A DNA stretch of 64,000 nt from Diplolepis rosae (GCA_030998225.1 JAPYXD010000581.1:5591501-5655500), one strand, 5' to 3'; positions 1 to 11,172 are shown, counted from the stretch's first letter. The notes: a model not told the origin generated them from the letters alone. Program-made: numbers and translations.

Positions 1-8
1 ACTAACAC

Positions 9-612
9 CAACCCTTCCGCATGCATTTCATCCCCTGAATACCGAAAATCGTAAAAAACAACAAAAAACCGAATTAAGCTCGATACCTAAAGTTTTAGAA
101 CTGAATTACGTAGCATTTAGTGTCAATTAATTAGCAAAAAATTTTATTCCCTATATCTGGCAGAGATGTTTGTCGTTTTCAACCCAAAATCCCTAAAAAT
201 GTGAATAAAAATGTGAACAATAAGCTAAGCTCGATACCTAAAATTTCAGGACTGAATGTTGTAGCATTTAGTGCCAATTATCTACAAACAACTTTTCATC
301 CCCATAGCTCGCGGGGATGTTTGTCGTTTTCAACCCCAACTGCCTAAAAATGTGAATAAAAATATGAACAATCAAGCTAAGCTCGATACCTAAAATTTCA
401 AAACTGAATGTTGTAGCATTTAGTGCCAGTTATCTACAAACAACTTTTCATCCCCATAGCTCGCGGGGATGTTTGTCATTTTCAACCTCAAATGCCCAAA
501 AGTGTGAATAAAAAATTTGTAGAGTAAAACTAAGCTCGATGCCTATAATTTTAGAACTGGATATCGTAGCATTTAGTGTCAGTTACTTAGGGAAAAAATT
601 TTCATCCCGATA
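9..612. repeat. Left arm of 8-kb inverted-repeat element, with four ~152-bp subrepeats
   Basis: This arm is the reverse complement, with divergence, of 7440-7990. The outer tip is shared: AACCCTTCCGCAT at the left and its complement at the right, followed in both arms by a block beginning TTTCATCCCC. Inside the arm the motif AAGCTCGATA recurs at 76, 227, 379 and 532, a period of about 152 bp. Each unit also carries a GATGTTTGTCGTTTTCAACC-like block. The right tip ends GGGTTAA and the left reads CCAACCC, so a TTAA target site is possible but not intact on the left. Confidence 0.85.
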
Positions 613-2440
613 TAAAAACATATAAACAAGTTCTTTGATCATCTCATAATGGATGTGAAGTGTTGCAACATTATTCAAGCGATCCTGTAGCATTGTTGAA
701 CGAAGGTAATTCTTCAATCTTCTCAACGAGGAGGAACTCCTTTCATTTGTGCAGGTTGAACCAGGCACAGTGAGCAAGAGTTGAGTGAGCTTTAAATACT
801 CTGGGACTAGTTCAGCACACCATTTGTTCCCTTACAAGAAGGTCACCACATCTTTGGTACTATTCAGTTTAACCTTCTTTCGCTTCGTTATGTCCAAGAA
901 TATGTGCCGATCTTTGGTTAAATTTTCTTCGTTGAAATCATCACGATAGAACTCCTTAATTCATGTCATATCTACTCCTTTTCCAATTAAAAAATTCTTG
1001 AGTTCGTCAAGATGAGAAAGAGTGCTGGCATCGAAACGTTCTTTCAGTTATGACAGAACGCAGTCATAAACTTCATAAAAGATTTTCGAATAATACTCTT
1101 GAGGAGTATTAAACTGATAAGCTGAATCAGGATTAACATCAATTCGTTGGCTAACTGTATGATGGCGCGGGAGTTTCGGTTCTGCTAATTCAAGGTCCTG
1201 AGATTCTTTTTCAGCTTTTTCCCAAATGGTCTCGAACTTCGAATCTCTCGTTTTCTCTAGGCTGATAATAATCCCTTCAACTTCCCTATGCGAATCCACA
1301 GCGCAAAGTTCGGAACGTTGAAGCTCTTTGTTAAGAATCTTGATTTTTTCAAAAATTCCCACAATCATAGTCAGAAGAAAATAATACTCGAAGGTTACCA
1401 TCTGCTTTAGAAATCCACTGGCCTTTGCTGAAATTCCCATCGTCTTCATCGAGGTCAGTTTTTTCTAAGACAATTACTTGGAATTCTTTGAATTCAGCAA
1501 TGCGTTTGGGTGAGTCTCGGATGAAATTTATCAGATCTTTGGTCACACCAATGAAATTTTTCGCAACAGTCACGTCTTCCATTGCATCTTGAACTCCGAA
1601 GTTGAGTCTATGAGAAATGCAGTGCACATATATAGCACGTGGATTCTTTACTTTTATTCGTTCCTGTAAACCTGAGAATTCTCTTGACATATTGAATATT
1701 CCATCATAGCATTGCCCACGAAGTTTTTCGAAACTCAAACCAGAACCAGCAAAGAAACCCTCAACAATTTCAAATATGGTCTCCGACATGGTATTTTTCG
1801 TGTCAAAAAACCCCCAAAAAATTTTTTTTATCGATAAATTCTCACAGAAAATTCTTATCAATATTGAAACTTGTTCCACTCGAGATATATCTAAAGTTTC
1901 GTTGATCATGAGAGCGAAAAATGGCGCTTCTTTTATTTCTTGTATATTTTTCACTTTTATTGTTGACGCCAAGAGTTCCAAAATTTCATTTTGGATGTTG
2001 TAAGATACCCATTTGTGGCAACAAATTCTGGCACATCCTCAGACCTTGCTTCGAGTAATTGACTCAAATTGGATCGCTCATCATCATCAAGACCTCTTAA
2101 AGGCAAACCTTGTAAACAGAAAAATCTAATAGCGGAGAAAATAGTCCTCACAGCTATTCTATTTTCCATCATGATTTTTTTATTTTCTGATGACAAGCAG
2201 GCACCCTCATTCGTGAATTTTGAAGTTACTATCAATTCGTGAGCAAATGGAACAAATTTTGCAGTTATGACGTGGTAAAATTTACCCGTCACATTAATAG
2301 AATTTGATTTTATTAAACTCACCGATTTGACAGGTGGGGTTATGTCCCTGGGGAAAAAGTCGTATGGCGAGAGACCGCACTTCGTCGCGACCCGAGAGCA
2401 CTCGAAAACACTTATCACTCACTACTCGCACTTACGCTTC
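583..2440 (-). pseudogene. hAT-superfamily transposase (DUF4371/ZMYM1-like), degraded
   Basis: Read on the minus strand, consecutive pieces give one hAT transposase in order. The N-terminal DUF4371 region lies at about 2418-1957. The core is at 1981-1349 and includes an MINETLDIS-type stretch and a YVHCISHRLN motif. A helical middle spans 1449-1048. The C-terminal dimerisation region at 777-583 has the typical ERSSSSLRRLKNYLRSTM block. The family moves DNA by cut-and-paste in the nucleus. Stops and frame changes separate the pieces, for example in-frame stops between 1047 and 780, so no intact enzyme can be made. The C terminus runs directly into the left subrepeat arm. The hAT assignment is firm. 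That this transposase mobilised the surrounding 8-kb element is inference. Confidence 0.88.
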
Positions 2441-2975
2441 CTGTCCCGTCTGTTCCATACACGGTACGAGGACAGCAGCACCGGAGGACAGCAGCGTTGG
2501 AGATGAGGCACAACCGGTTACCGAGTTGATGTAAATACCGGCCGCCATGTCGACTTTCGAGCCACGATGTATCGATGCTTCGATCATCACCACCATCGAT
2601 CGTTGGGGAGCGACACACAGGATGACCTGCTGTCACCACGTGACCCGAAAGACGTACCCTGGGGCACATAGACCCCGGGACTTGATTTTAGTATTTTTGA
2701 CATTTGTGATACTAAATTTATGTCGTATGATGTGAATGGATACTAATTACAATAGTGTCAATGTACTACACGCGTTGTTCGACGTAATAGAGAGAACCGC
2801 GTGCTTAGAGAAATTATTTGCCGATAGCAGTTACTGTACTAGGCACGGGATGCCTAGTCGTATAGTAGATGTGTAACATGTGACCTGCTTCAGGGTCCGC
2901 GATTGGGTCACGCGTTCAATTCGTGGGGCAGGTCGGGAATAACTCCTCCAAAAATAAAATTTCAAGGATGGATGT
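2441..2975. other. Interior of the 8-kb element, no gene recognised
   Basis: This is moderately GC-rich sequence between the hAT 5' end and the mariner. Short reading frames exist on both strands but none resembles a family I know. At 2884-2940 there is a weakly tRNA-like B-box (CGTTCAATTCG) in a GC-rich patch, which is not enough to call a SINE. Confidence 0.4.
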
Positions 2976-2985
2976 CCATCTATGG

Positions 2986-4017
2986 TGTTAATATGAACTT
3001 AACACCTGGATCAATAAGTCCCGGGACTGACACATAGATGGCGTTGCCAACAAAAGTTCTGTATGATTTTTCATGAGTACCAACCTTCAAAAGATACCTG
3101 TCAAAATTTCATGACATTCTGATGTTTGGTCCACCAGTTACAGTGATTTAAGTGATGCTAGTCTTGATATTCTCAAAACAATGGATTCGAAACAATTTCG
3201 TGTGTTGATTTACCATTGCTTTTTGATGAAAAAACACACAGTGCAAGCTCAGCAATAGCTTGAAAAGTGCTACGGGGACTCTGCTCCATCAAAAACAACA
3301 ATTTGTCGGTGGTATGCTGAGTTTAAACGTGGTCGTACAGACACTGAAGATGCTGAACGCTCCGGCCAGCCGAATGAGGTAGTTAGACCGGAAACCATAA
3401 AAAAAGCCCAGCAAATCGTTTTCGAAAACCGTAAATTAAAATTCCGTGAAATAGCTGACACCTTAAAGATATCATACGGCAGTGTGTACGCTATTTTGCA
3501 TGAACATTTGTCTGAGGAAGCTGTTGTCAAAGTAGGTGCCGCGTTTGCTCACGGTGGATCAAAAACGACAACGCGTCGTTGATTCCGAGCGCTGTTTGGA
3601 GTTGTTTCGCCGAAATAAACCGAATTTTTTGCGTCGTTATGTGACAATGGACGAAACGTGAATCCATCACTACACTCCGGAGACAAAGCGGTCGTCAGCC
3701 GAGTGGACTGCAGTCGGTGAGAAGCGTCCAAAGCGGCCAAAAACGCAAATGTGGGCCGGTAAGGTTATAGCCTCAGTATTTTGGGATGCTCATGGAGTAA
3801 TGCGCCGTGTCACAAGTCGCTCGCTACTATGGCGAAATTGAATGAATTGAGCTTCGAATTGCTTCCGCACCCACTATATTCACCGGATCTGGCCCCCAGC
3901 GACTACTAACTGTTTGCATACCTCAAAAAAATGCTCCAAGGAAAGAGATTCTACTCCAACGAGGAAGTCATAACCGAAACGAACGCTTAAATCGAGACCA
4001 AAGATAAATCGTTCTAC
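2986..4017 (+). pseudogene. mariner transposase, internally deleted and 3'-truncated
   Basis: The frame opens with an ATG at 3181 and reads through the mariner N-terminal helix-turn-helix region (PSKTTICRWYAEFKRGR; KISYGSVYAILHEHL). It continues to the first catalytic Asp in MDET at about 3650 and to VFWDAHG near 3780. It then jumps straight to the C-terminal block (FELLPHPLYSPDLAPSDY) with the third catalytic Asp, so the segment bearing the second Asp (DNAPCH region) is missing. A stop replaces Gln near 3268 and another replaces Trp after MDET; further stops follow. A terminal-repeat-like start (GGATCAATAAGTCCC) lies near 2988. The right end is cut off by the foldback that begins at 4018. 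Confidence 0.88.
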
Positions 4018-4655
4018 AAGGTAATATCAAAATTCCATTTTGCAGTTAAATCATACGACATAGGATAAAAAGTTCCGATACAAAAATGTTTACTACAAAA
4101 AGATCTATAAATTTCAATTTGAACGTTTTTTTAAGAGATCTATATTTTTTATTTTCATTTTGAAAATTCGAGCACGGGTTTCGCGATGAGAATGTGTTTC
4201 TTTCAGCTGATATTGCTTTAGGTAAATTAAATTTTTTTTCAATTTGAAATAAAAAACAAATTTTGTGACTGAGAAAATTTAGTCGACATTCATACTATTA
4301 TAAAATTGACTTGAATTTCAGTATCAAATCACAAGAAATAATTGAAGTTTATTTTATAATATTGTAGATGTGAATTTAAATTTCTCACAGTTTCCATATA
4401 ATCATAAAATTTTATTACATTTTTTGTACAGATTCTATGGGTTGTGATTTATTCTCAGTTGTAGTTTTAGGCATTTCAGCCTTTCAGCGTTGTGACATCT
4501 CGTTATTTCACTTGCAGTCACCGAGTGTACAATGCAACGTTGCTTCATATGCTAACTATTTCAAGACTTGAGTCAGTTTTGTAGATCGTGGAGTTTACGA
4601 CCCCCACCACTGATCCGTGTCGATGCTCACACAACCAGTTGCGGCTTGTCAGTGT
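4018..4655. repeat. Left arm of ~3-kb foldback element
   Basis: The sequence is repeated as its reverse complement at about 6430-7067. Shared landmarks are GGTAATATCAAAAT at the outer edge, the GAGCACGGGTTTCGCGATGA block near 4170, and the paired CGTGGAGTTT near 4588. The arms are about 630 bp and highly similar. A divergent single copy of the same family lies at 16735-18200. The insertion truncates the mariner. Confidence 0.88.
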
Positions 4656-6429
4656 AAATATTTTTTTGATACTTAAGGGCATGTGGTACATACAGAAAGT
4701 AGCAAGTTCATGTGAACAATTTGGTCCAGTTTTTACATGCCTATTTCCAAAATACACAAAACTTTTGGATATGATAATAAAAAACATGTGCCGAAATATT
4801 TTACTAAAATTGAACTTTTTTTAAATTTCAAAACAAAAAGTAGTCTATGTACGTCCGTTTGTATTTCCCAAATTTTGAACAAAAAATTTTATGTACTTTA
4901 GACGTAAACATGTAGAAACCTAAAATCAATAAAATTTGTTTATTTTTCAAATATCATATGACCTTGAAAACTTCGATTGTTTCAGGAAAAAAGATCAATG
5001 ATGATATTAGGTTAGGTGAGATCGTGTTGGAAATTAAAAAAAAAAGTATAATAATGCGACAGTAGCAAATAGACCTACTTTTTGTTCAATTTTCTTCCAA
5101 CAAACCAAATTCACCACCCGTGTAGCTCCTAAATAATAAATAGACATTGCTCAACAGTCTCAACACACAAAATCCATCACCAGTAAAACTCAATTTTTGC
5201 AAACACAGAAGGTTAAACATTGAGTAAAACATAGGAAGACGGTGATGAAAATGAGAAAATATTTATTGTGCAGTTATACGTTCCACAAAAATGAACTTTG
5301 AATGATGAAAATGCAAATTAAATCAAAACATTTATTTAAAATACATTTAAATAATTCTATACCGACGGATCGTAAGATTTCAATTAGGTTAATTAATATG
5401 GCTGCTTCAGGGTGCTTTCATACCTCCTTTGCATACAGACGAAAATATTACATTATCTCTCTCTATCACGTGTCTATTTTTATAAATTTTTCTCACTCTA
5501 GCACAGTGTCTCCAGAACGTGGGAAAAGTTCATCCTCACCACACGACCCACGAGCTCATGCTTTCTTCCTCTATCAATAGGGTCTTGACTGCAGGGGCCT
5601 GATTCTTGACTTCGTGCTCACAAATTGAGCATGCTAACTTGTAAAATGAGCACGCAAATTACGTGTCAATTACGTGCTCACTTTGTGAGCGCGAAATCAA
5701 GAATCAGGCCCATGATAGAGGAAAAAAACCAGAAGGAAGAAAGAGAATCGGTTGTCCAATTCTGGGGGTAAAGAATCGATTCTCAAGAAAATCGATTCAA
5801 AAATTTAAATCGTTCTATCAAAAAATCGAACCCTACCAAAATCGATTTTTTAAAGAATCGAATCGGAATTGAACATTCTTACCTCAAATGAATATCTGAT
5901 AAATATTACGTATATCAAAATCTTAAGAAAATATTTCTTTCGGATAGAATGTTTTGTAATGTTTCCTTATATCAAAAAATCCTAATGTGTTATTCGGTGT
6001 GTAAATTTATAAGTATTATTAAATAATTCAAGTCCTTTATTTTTTAAACTTGAATTTCATGTATAATAATATCTTTGTATAAAATAATCTCTACATAATT
6101 TTCTAATTAAAGCAGTGAATCTACGAAAATAAAAAATGTTAAAATGAATCTTTCCATTTGAAATTTTAAACATTTATAGACTTCTTATTTCACTAGAAAA
6201 TAATTTTTTAAGTGTTCAAATAATCCCAAAATTTAAAAAAATCTATCAGATATTCATTTTAAGTGGATGCTTGTGAAAATATTTGAAAAAGAAGTGTAAT
6301 TTTTTAAACGATATATTTTGTTATTTTGAATTTTTCGCCTGCTTCGTGTCTCTTTTGCATGGAATCTAGAGAAACATTCTCAATCTTGGCTTAGCTGACA
6401 GCGTGAAATCTTAGCGGGGAAGTGGGGGC
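4656..6429. other. Loop of the 3-kb foldback; no gene apart from a small MITE
   Basis: This is AT-rich sequence between the two arms. It contains a 118-bp palindromic MITE at 5594-5711 and several A/T-rich low-complexity runs, including a patch rich in ATCGATT-like words at 5770-5870. Short open frames show no recognisable protein. Confidence 0.5.
5594..5711. mobile_element. Small palindromic MITE (GGGCCTGATTCTTGA ends)
   Basis: The left end reads GGGCCTGATTCTTGACTTCG and the right end is its near-perfect reverse complement, with a GCTCACAAA/TTTGTGAGC pair further in. The element is about 118 bp and non-coding. The flanks carry a further inverted pair (TTCCTCTATCA on the left, TGATAGAGGAA on the right), so it may sit inside an older, larger palindrome. 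A clean target duplication is not visible. Confidence 0.75.
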
Positions 6430-7067
6430 ACACCTACAAACCACGTTCAGTTGTGTGAGGATCCACACGGGTCAATGGTGGGGGCCGAAAACTCCACGAT
6501 CTACAAAACTGACTCGAGTCTTGAAACAGTTAGCATATGAAGCAACGTTGCATTGTACACTCGGTGACTGTAAGAAAAATAACGAGATGTCACAACGCTG
6601 AAAGGCTGAAATGCCTAAAAATCCAACTGAGAATAAATCACAACCCATGGAATCTGTACAAAAAATGTAATAAAATTTTATGGTTATATGGAAACTGTGA
6701 GAAATTTAAATTCACATCTACAATATTATAAAATAGACTTCAATTATTTCTTGTAATTTGATACTGAAATTCAATTCAATTTTATAATAGTATGAATGTC
6801 GACTAAATTTTCTCAGTCACAAAATTTGTTTTTTATTTCAAATTGAAAAAAAATTTAATTTACCTAAAGCAATATCAGCTGAAAGAAACACATTCTCATC
6901 GCGAAACCCGTGCTCGAATTTTCAAAATGAAAATAAAAAATATAGATCTCTTAAAAAAACGTTCAAATTGAAATTTATAGATCTTTTTGTAGTAACCATT
7001 TTTGTATCGGAACTTTTTATCCTATGTCGTATGATTTAACTGCAAAATGTGATTTTGATATTACCTT
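6430..7067. repeat. Right arm of ~3-kb foldback element
   Basis: Reverse complement of 4018-4655. The outer edge reads TTTTGATATTACC and the inner edge carries CAGTTGTGTGAGGATCC. The arm has no coding potential of its own. Confidence 0.88.
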
Positions 7068-7439
7068 TTTCCTAGTTTTAACATAGTTTAAATTTCCAAA
7101 TTTTAATTTGATCGCAAAATATTATATGGATAATATAAGATTTGATAAAAACTTGATAAAAATTCAAAAAGTGGTTTTTACTATAAAACCAATACATTCA
7201 CATATGATGAGAATGCGAAAATATACGTGTTGTAAATAATGTTTCACACTAATAATATTTATATTATATTTATATTTATTATATTTTATATAATATTTAT
7301 TATTGTAGACGTAAACATGCGGAAAATGAATTCGCTCATATAGTAACGTAACATATGCCCTTAATAGTTTTAATATTATACGAAATTATATACAATAGAA
7401 ACAGGAAAAATCTATAGTAGATAAAATATAGTTGTACAA

Positions 7440-7990
7440 TAATTATTATAGTTCTAAAATTTTAGGTACCGAGCTTAGTTTCATTTTCAAGATTTTCGGG
7501 CATTCGAGATTGAAAACGACGAATATCCCCGCCAGATATAAGAATGAAAATTTGTTTGTAGGTAATTGGCACTAACTACTACAATATCCAGTTCTAAACT
7601 TTTAGCTATCGAGCTTAGTTTTATTCTACAAATTTTTTATTCACATTTTAGGGCATTTGGGGTTGAAATCGACAAACATCCCCGCCAGATATGCGGTTGA
7701 AAATTTTTTCTAAAGTAATTGGCACTAAATTTTATTATATCCAGTTCTAAAATTTTATTTATCGAGCATAGTTTAATTTTCCAAACCTTTTATTCACAGT
7801 TTTGGGCATTTGGGGTTAAAAACAACAAACATCCCCTCGAGATATGGGGATACAAATTTGTTTCTAGGTGATTAAGTCTAAATGCTACGACACCCGGTTC
7901 TAAAATTTTAGTTATCGAGCTTACTTCGGTTTTTTGTTTTTTTTTACGATTTTCGGTATTTAGGGGATGAAATAAATGCGGAAGGGTTAA
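7440..7990. repeat. Right arm of the 8-kb inverted-repeat element
   Basis: This arm contains four TCGAGCTTA-type motifs near 7469, 7610, 7763 and 7915. They mirror the four AAGCTCGATA units of the left arm with the same ~152-bp spacing in the outer units. It ends in GCGGAAGGGTTAA. Arm lengths and the number of subrepeats match the left arm, which supports a single 8-kb element. Confidence 0.85.
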
Positions 7991-8099
7991 TTTCGAACTA
8001 TATTGGTATTCAGACTCGATTATAAAATATTTGAACGAATAGAACAGTTTTTTTTTCTAAACTTGGAATTTTACTTTTTCGTTGCTACAGCAACGATGC

Positions 8100-8990
8100 G
8101 AACTTCATTTACCTAAAATCTTCGTATAAGATTCTTGATGATAATTTCGAAATTTGAGAAGGGAGAAATAAAAAGACAAAGCAATGAATCTTTTTTATCA
8201 GGATCGCGCGTCTCTGCGGCCCAGCGACCGTGCTCTGGCCGTGTTTTAACTTGCTCGGATCTGCACGGGCTCAAAGCTTGAGTCACGCTACATACAGTTA
8301 ACGCTTTTGCAGTTTTCTTTGAGTTTTCCACGAGTATTAAGCTTCTTGAAAATCATACAGAAATGTCAAGTTCTCGATTCAAGAATGAAAGTGGCAATCC
8401 ATTTAATAAAAAGAATCTTTCTGGACAAATGCAGACAAAAAATTTGCGTCGCGTTTCCTCTTTAATACTTGAAAAATCGGATTTTTAGGGGGGGGGGGGG
8501 AGGGGGGTAATTCAGTGAAAAAAATTTCGCTAAAAAATATCCGCAAATTTGTTATTGTAAAATTAATAATTATTAGAATAAACAGAAAAGCTTCCAGGGA
8601 TACCTGGTGAATTATTTAAAGAAGTACTGTGCAAAATTTCAAAACGATTGGTCCAGTAGATTTTGAGTTATGATGTACACTGACTTCAAAAATAACAAGT
8701 TTCAGAAAAACGCTTTAAAGTTTTGCTATAATAATTTGCAACTCGTCTAATTTTCAAGAAGCTTGATACTCGTGGAAAACTCACAGTAAACTGCAAAAGC
8801 GTTAACTATATGTAGCGTGACTCAAGCTTCGAGCCCATGCAGGTCCGAGCAAGTTAAAACACGGTCAGAACGCGCTCGCTGGGTCGCAGTGACGCGCGAT
8901 CCCGATAAAAAAAATTCATTGCTCTGTGTTTTTATTTCTCCATCCTCAAATCTCGACAGTATCATCAGGAATCTTATACGAACATTTTAG
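8100..8990. repeat. Foldback element with ~245-bp arms
   Basis: The left arm (about 8103-8356) and right arm (about 8750-8988) are diverged reverse complements. They share GAAGCTTGATACTCGTGGAAAA, AACTGCAAAAGCGTTAAC, CGTGACTCAAGC and GAGCAAGTTAAAACACGG. The 390-bp loop is non-coding and contains a long G tract at about 8488-8507. Reading frames inside the arms are by-products of the repeat. Confidence 0.85.
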
Positions 8991-9327
8991 GATTGAAAAA
9001 ACGAAAAAATATCCCAAAATATGAAAAAAAGATAATTACTTATAAAACTCCACTATTTTGTTATTAAAAAGAAATTAACGGGACGTAATGTATACCACTT
9101 TATAAAGCTTGGAGGGGGAAGGGGGGGGCAGTGCAAATTTCCGGTATAACAATTTTCCATATCGAAAAATTTTTTTACTGTATACTATTGAAAAAACATC
9201 ATTTTTTCCGATTTCAAAATTTTGAATGTTCATTTTTCGAAATTTTCAGATATCATTATATTGATTTGAAAGAAAGAAAATTTACCAAGCCAAGTATATT
9301 TTTTAATGCTCATACAATAATATTTAC

Positions 9328-9391
9328 CTTCAGAATAAACGAGCGTCAATAGCGTAAAAAGTATTGAAACGATAATTATTAGGCTCTTCAT
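9328..9391 (-). CDS. Duplicated first exon (signal peptide) of a serine-protease-homologue paralogue
   Basis: An ATG at 9391 opens a 64-nt exon encoding a classic signal peptide: MKSLIII, a hydrophobic core, then VYSEG. It ends at GAAG with a GTAAAT donor at 9327. Its length, splice phase and protein are those of exon 1 of the protease homologue at 54111-54048, and about 170 bp of upstream sequence, including the core promoter, is also conserved. It lies downstream of that gene's last exon, so it is best read as the start of a tandem paralogue. No exon 2 copy was found between 9327 and 1. The rest is outside the window or lost. Confidence 0.7.
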
Positions 9392-9415
9392 TCTCGCCGA
9401 TTGGTGAAAAACTTT

Positions 9416-9447
9416 ACTGTGATGGATTTTTATTTTAGTCTTATATA
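9416..9447 (-). promoter_or_regulatory. Core promoter (TATA plus initiator) of the paralogous exon
   Basis: TATATAAG at 9447-9440 is followed 19 bases later by ACAGT at 9420-9416, about 25 nt upstream of the ATG. The same box, the same 19-base spacing and the same ACAGT occur at 54167-54136. Conserved spacing in two copies whose surrounding sequence differs supports function. Confidence 0.65.
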
Positions 9448-9892
9448 TATATGTATATATATGTGTATATATATACCTATTAGTCATTATACGCTATTTG
9501 CTTAAAAGATTTTCTTGATAAACGTATGTGAGGGTCATCAGAAAGTCACAGATTAAAAATCATGATAAGCGTTGAAGTTAAAGAGGGGAAATCCATGTAA
9601 TTTTTCAGAAAGATAAACTCTTTTTATTTTCTTATTTTCTTTGAAATCAGAGAATTAGGAATCTTGGTTTTTAAGAATTCCGAAACTGATTCCAGAATCT
9701 GACTGCGCAGTCATCGTTACACGCTAGATAACTGTGTTAGTGTTTAAGAAATACAGTTGCGCAATGTCAGTGTGAAATGCTATGTAATAAGCTTCGGGGC
9801 ATTTCAGCGTGCGGATTCCCTTTTTCGACGTCAAAATACATATTGACAGAAATATTATGTACGAAGTACTTTATAGTTAATGACCTTGTCCA
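9448..9892. other. Upstream region of the paralogous exon; AT-rich, no gene
   Basis: The part up to about 9580 matches the 5' flank of the main gene at 54170-54280, including GGTCATCAGAAAGTC and CATGATAAGCGTT. A TA-rich run at 9443-9476 is partly microsatellite. Nothing else was recognised. Confidence 0.5.
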
Positions 9893-10325
9893 GAGTTCCA
9901 GATGGGAATTCATCCCAAGACAATTAGAACTATTCCGATTCATTCTGATATCTGTATCCGAACCCATGCAAATCATTCCAAACCAATCCACAAAACGTTT
10001 TGTATCTCGTTTAATCAAAAACGGTTAGAAATCAATCCGACTTGATCCGATTCAATCCGAGGTATCGATCCGAATGAGTAAAAATGAATTCGAGGTCAGA
10101 ATGATTCTGGTTGATTCTGATTGAAAATTCGGTTTGGGTCCATCTGGGCTCGAATTGATTCGGATTAAGTCGAATTTATTTATGTCTATTTTTCATCAAA
10201 CGAAATACAAAACATTTTTCAGATTGGTTCGGAATGATTCACACTAGCTTGGATACAGATATCGAAATGAATCGGAATAGTTTTGATTGGCTCAGAATAA
10301 ATTTCAATCCGATACTTTTGCCAGG
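9893..10325. repeat. Foldback/MITE rich in GATTCGGATT-like words
   Basis: The arms, about 9893-10075 and 10140-10325, are reverse complements. They share ACTATTCCGATTCATT, GATATCTGTATCC, ATCATTCC and AAACG(A/T)TTTGTATCTCGTTT-like blocks. The centre consists of degenerate tandem ATCCGATT/AATCGGAT words. No coding content is evident. Confidence 0.75.
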
Positions 10326-10721
10326 GAAATTGTTGTTTATGATATTGGATGTTGATTTCACTTATGAAGCATGCATGTAAAACGCATGAACTACATGAAA
10401 GTACTGTAATTTGACGTTATGAACATAAATATATGGTCTTAATTGAGGCTTATGGATATGGACTGATTATGTGCGTTAAAAATAAATGCACCACTTACAA
10501 TATTAATAACTTTAATAATAAAAAAAGTTATGTATAAGATCGTTCGTTACAGATAGCTTATGGCCTACTGCCATATGACCTACGCATTCCTCGTTACCGT
10601 TCTCCTTCAATGCCCTTTACAATGTATCTATCTCTGCCTAAAATTTTCGATATTTCATAAGAACCATTGTGCGCTTGATCTAATTTGCGACTCACTCCTC
10701 TCGATCGGTTTTAGCTCTCGA
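10326..10721. other. No gene recognised
   Basis: AT-rich sequence between the foldback and the LINE fragment. I saw no repeat pairing or protein similarity here. Confidence 0.4.
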
Positions 10722-10920
10722 CTAATGCAATTTAAAAAACTTAACATCGGCCCTCTGCCCAACCGCCTGATCAAGCGCCTTCTTGAAGGCCGATACGTCA
10801 CCCCCTCTTTTCAGGACCAGGAGGATCTCCTCTCTCCTGCTTCTACGGATGGAGAGGACCTCCGCTCCCGAACTTTGGGGGTTCACCTTGGCCTTCATGG
10901 CCAGGCCGTGCAAACCTAAT
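10722..10920 (-). pseudogene. R1-clade LINE ORF1 (gag-like) fragment
   Basis: The minus strand encodes a short open piece with the pattern VLSIRRSRREEILLVL followed by AFKKALDQAVG, typical of the domain just before the zinc knuckles of R1-clade LINE ORF1. Only about 60 residues survive. It is in the same orientation as the ORF1 N-terminal fragment at 13388-13805 and may derive from the same original insertion, now split by the THAP-gene segment. Confidence 0.7.
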
Positions 10921-10936
10921 GGAAAGGTGGTGGACC

Positions 10937-10972
10937 GTTAGCAACTAGCGCCGCGTACAGCACTGCGCATGA
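10937..10972 (+). repeat. 36-bp direct repeat, copy A
   Basis: The block beginning AACTAGCGCCGCGTACA and ending CATGAACTA recurs in the same orientation at 13347-13382 with few changes. Each copy abuts a LINE fragment, and together they bracket the THAP gene. Confidence 0.75.
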
Positions 10973-11073
10973 ACTACCATTATGTGTGCACGTGTTAGTG
11001 CATATACATGCATACGTAGGTTCTTTAAATGTGTTACAAAGAATATATTCAAATAAAATTAAAAGGAAATTGA

Positions 11074-11172
11074 AGATTTAGCGCAAAATTGTGAAAATTT
11101 AATTCAAGATTGAGAAGTTATGTTGATATCAACTCACTCTTTAATTACATTTACACAATTTTGCCTTAAATC
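11074..11172. mobile_element. 99-bp palindrome, possible micro-MITE
   Basis: The sequence begins GATTTAGCGCAAAATTGTG and ends with a near reverse complement (ACACAATTTTGCCTTAAATC). It is non-coding and lies just beyond the stop codon of the THAP gene's second exon. No target duplication was resolved. Confidence 0.55.

Noticed and set aside
8488..8507. G tract (also at 9114, 23491 and 35926) as possible G-quadruplex regulators
   Set aside because: Single long homopolymer runs in repeat DNA; no nearby promoter and likely length-unstable or sequencing-prone.
9443..9476. TA-rich run as an extended promoter array
   Set aside because: Only the TATATAAG nearest the ACAGT is conserved in the paralogous promoter; the rest looks like microsatellite growth.
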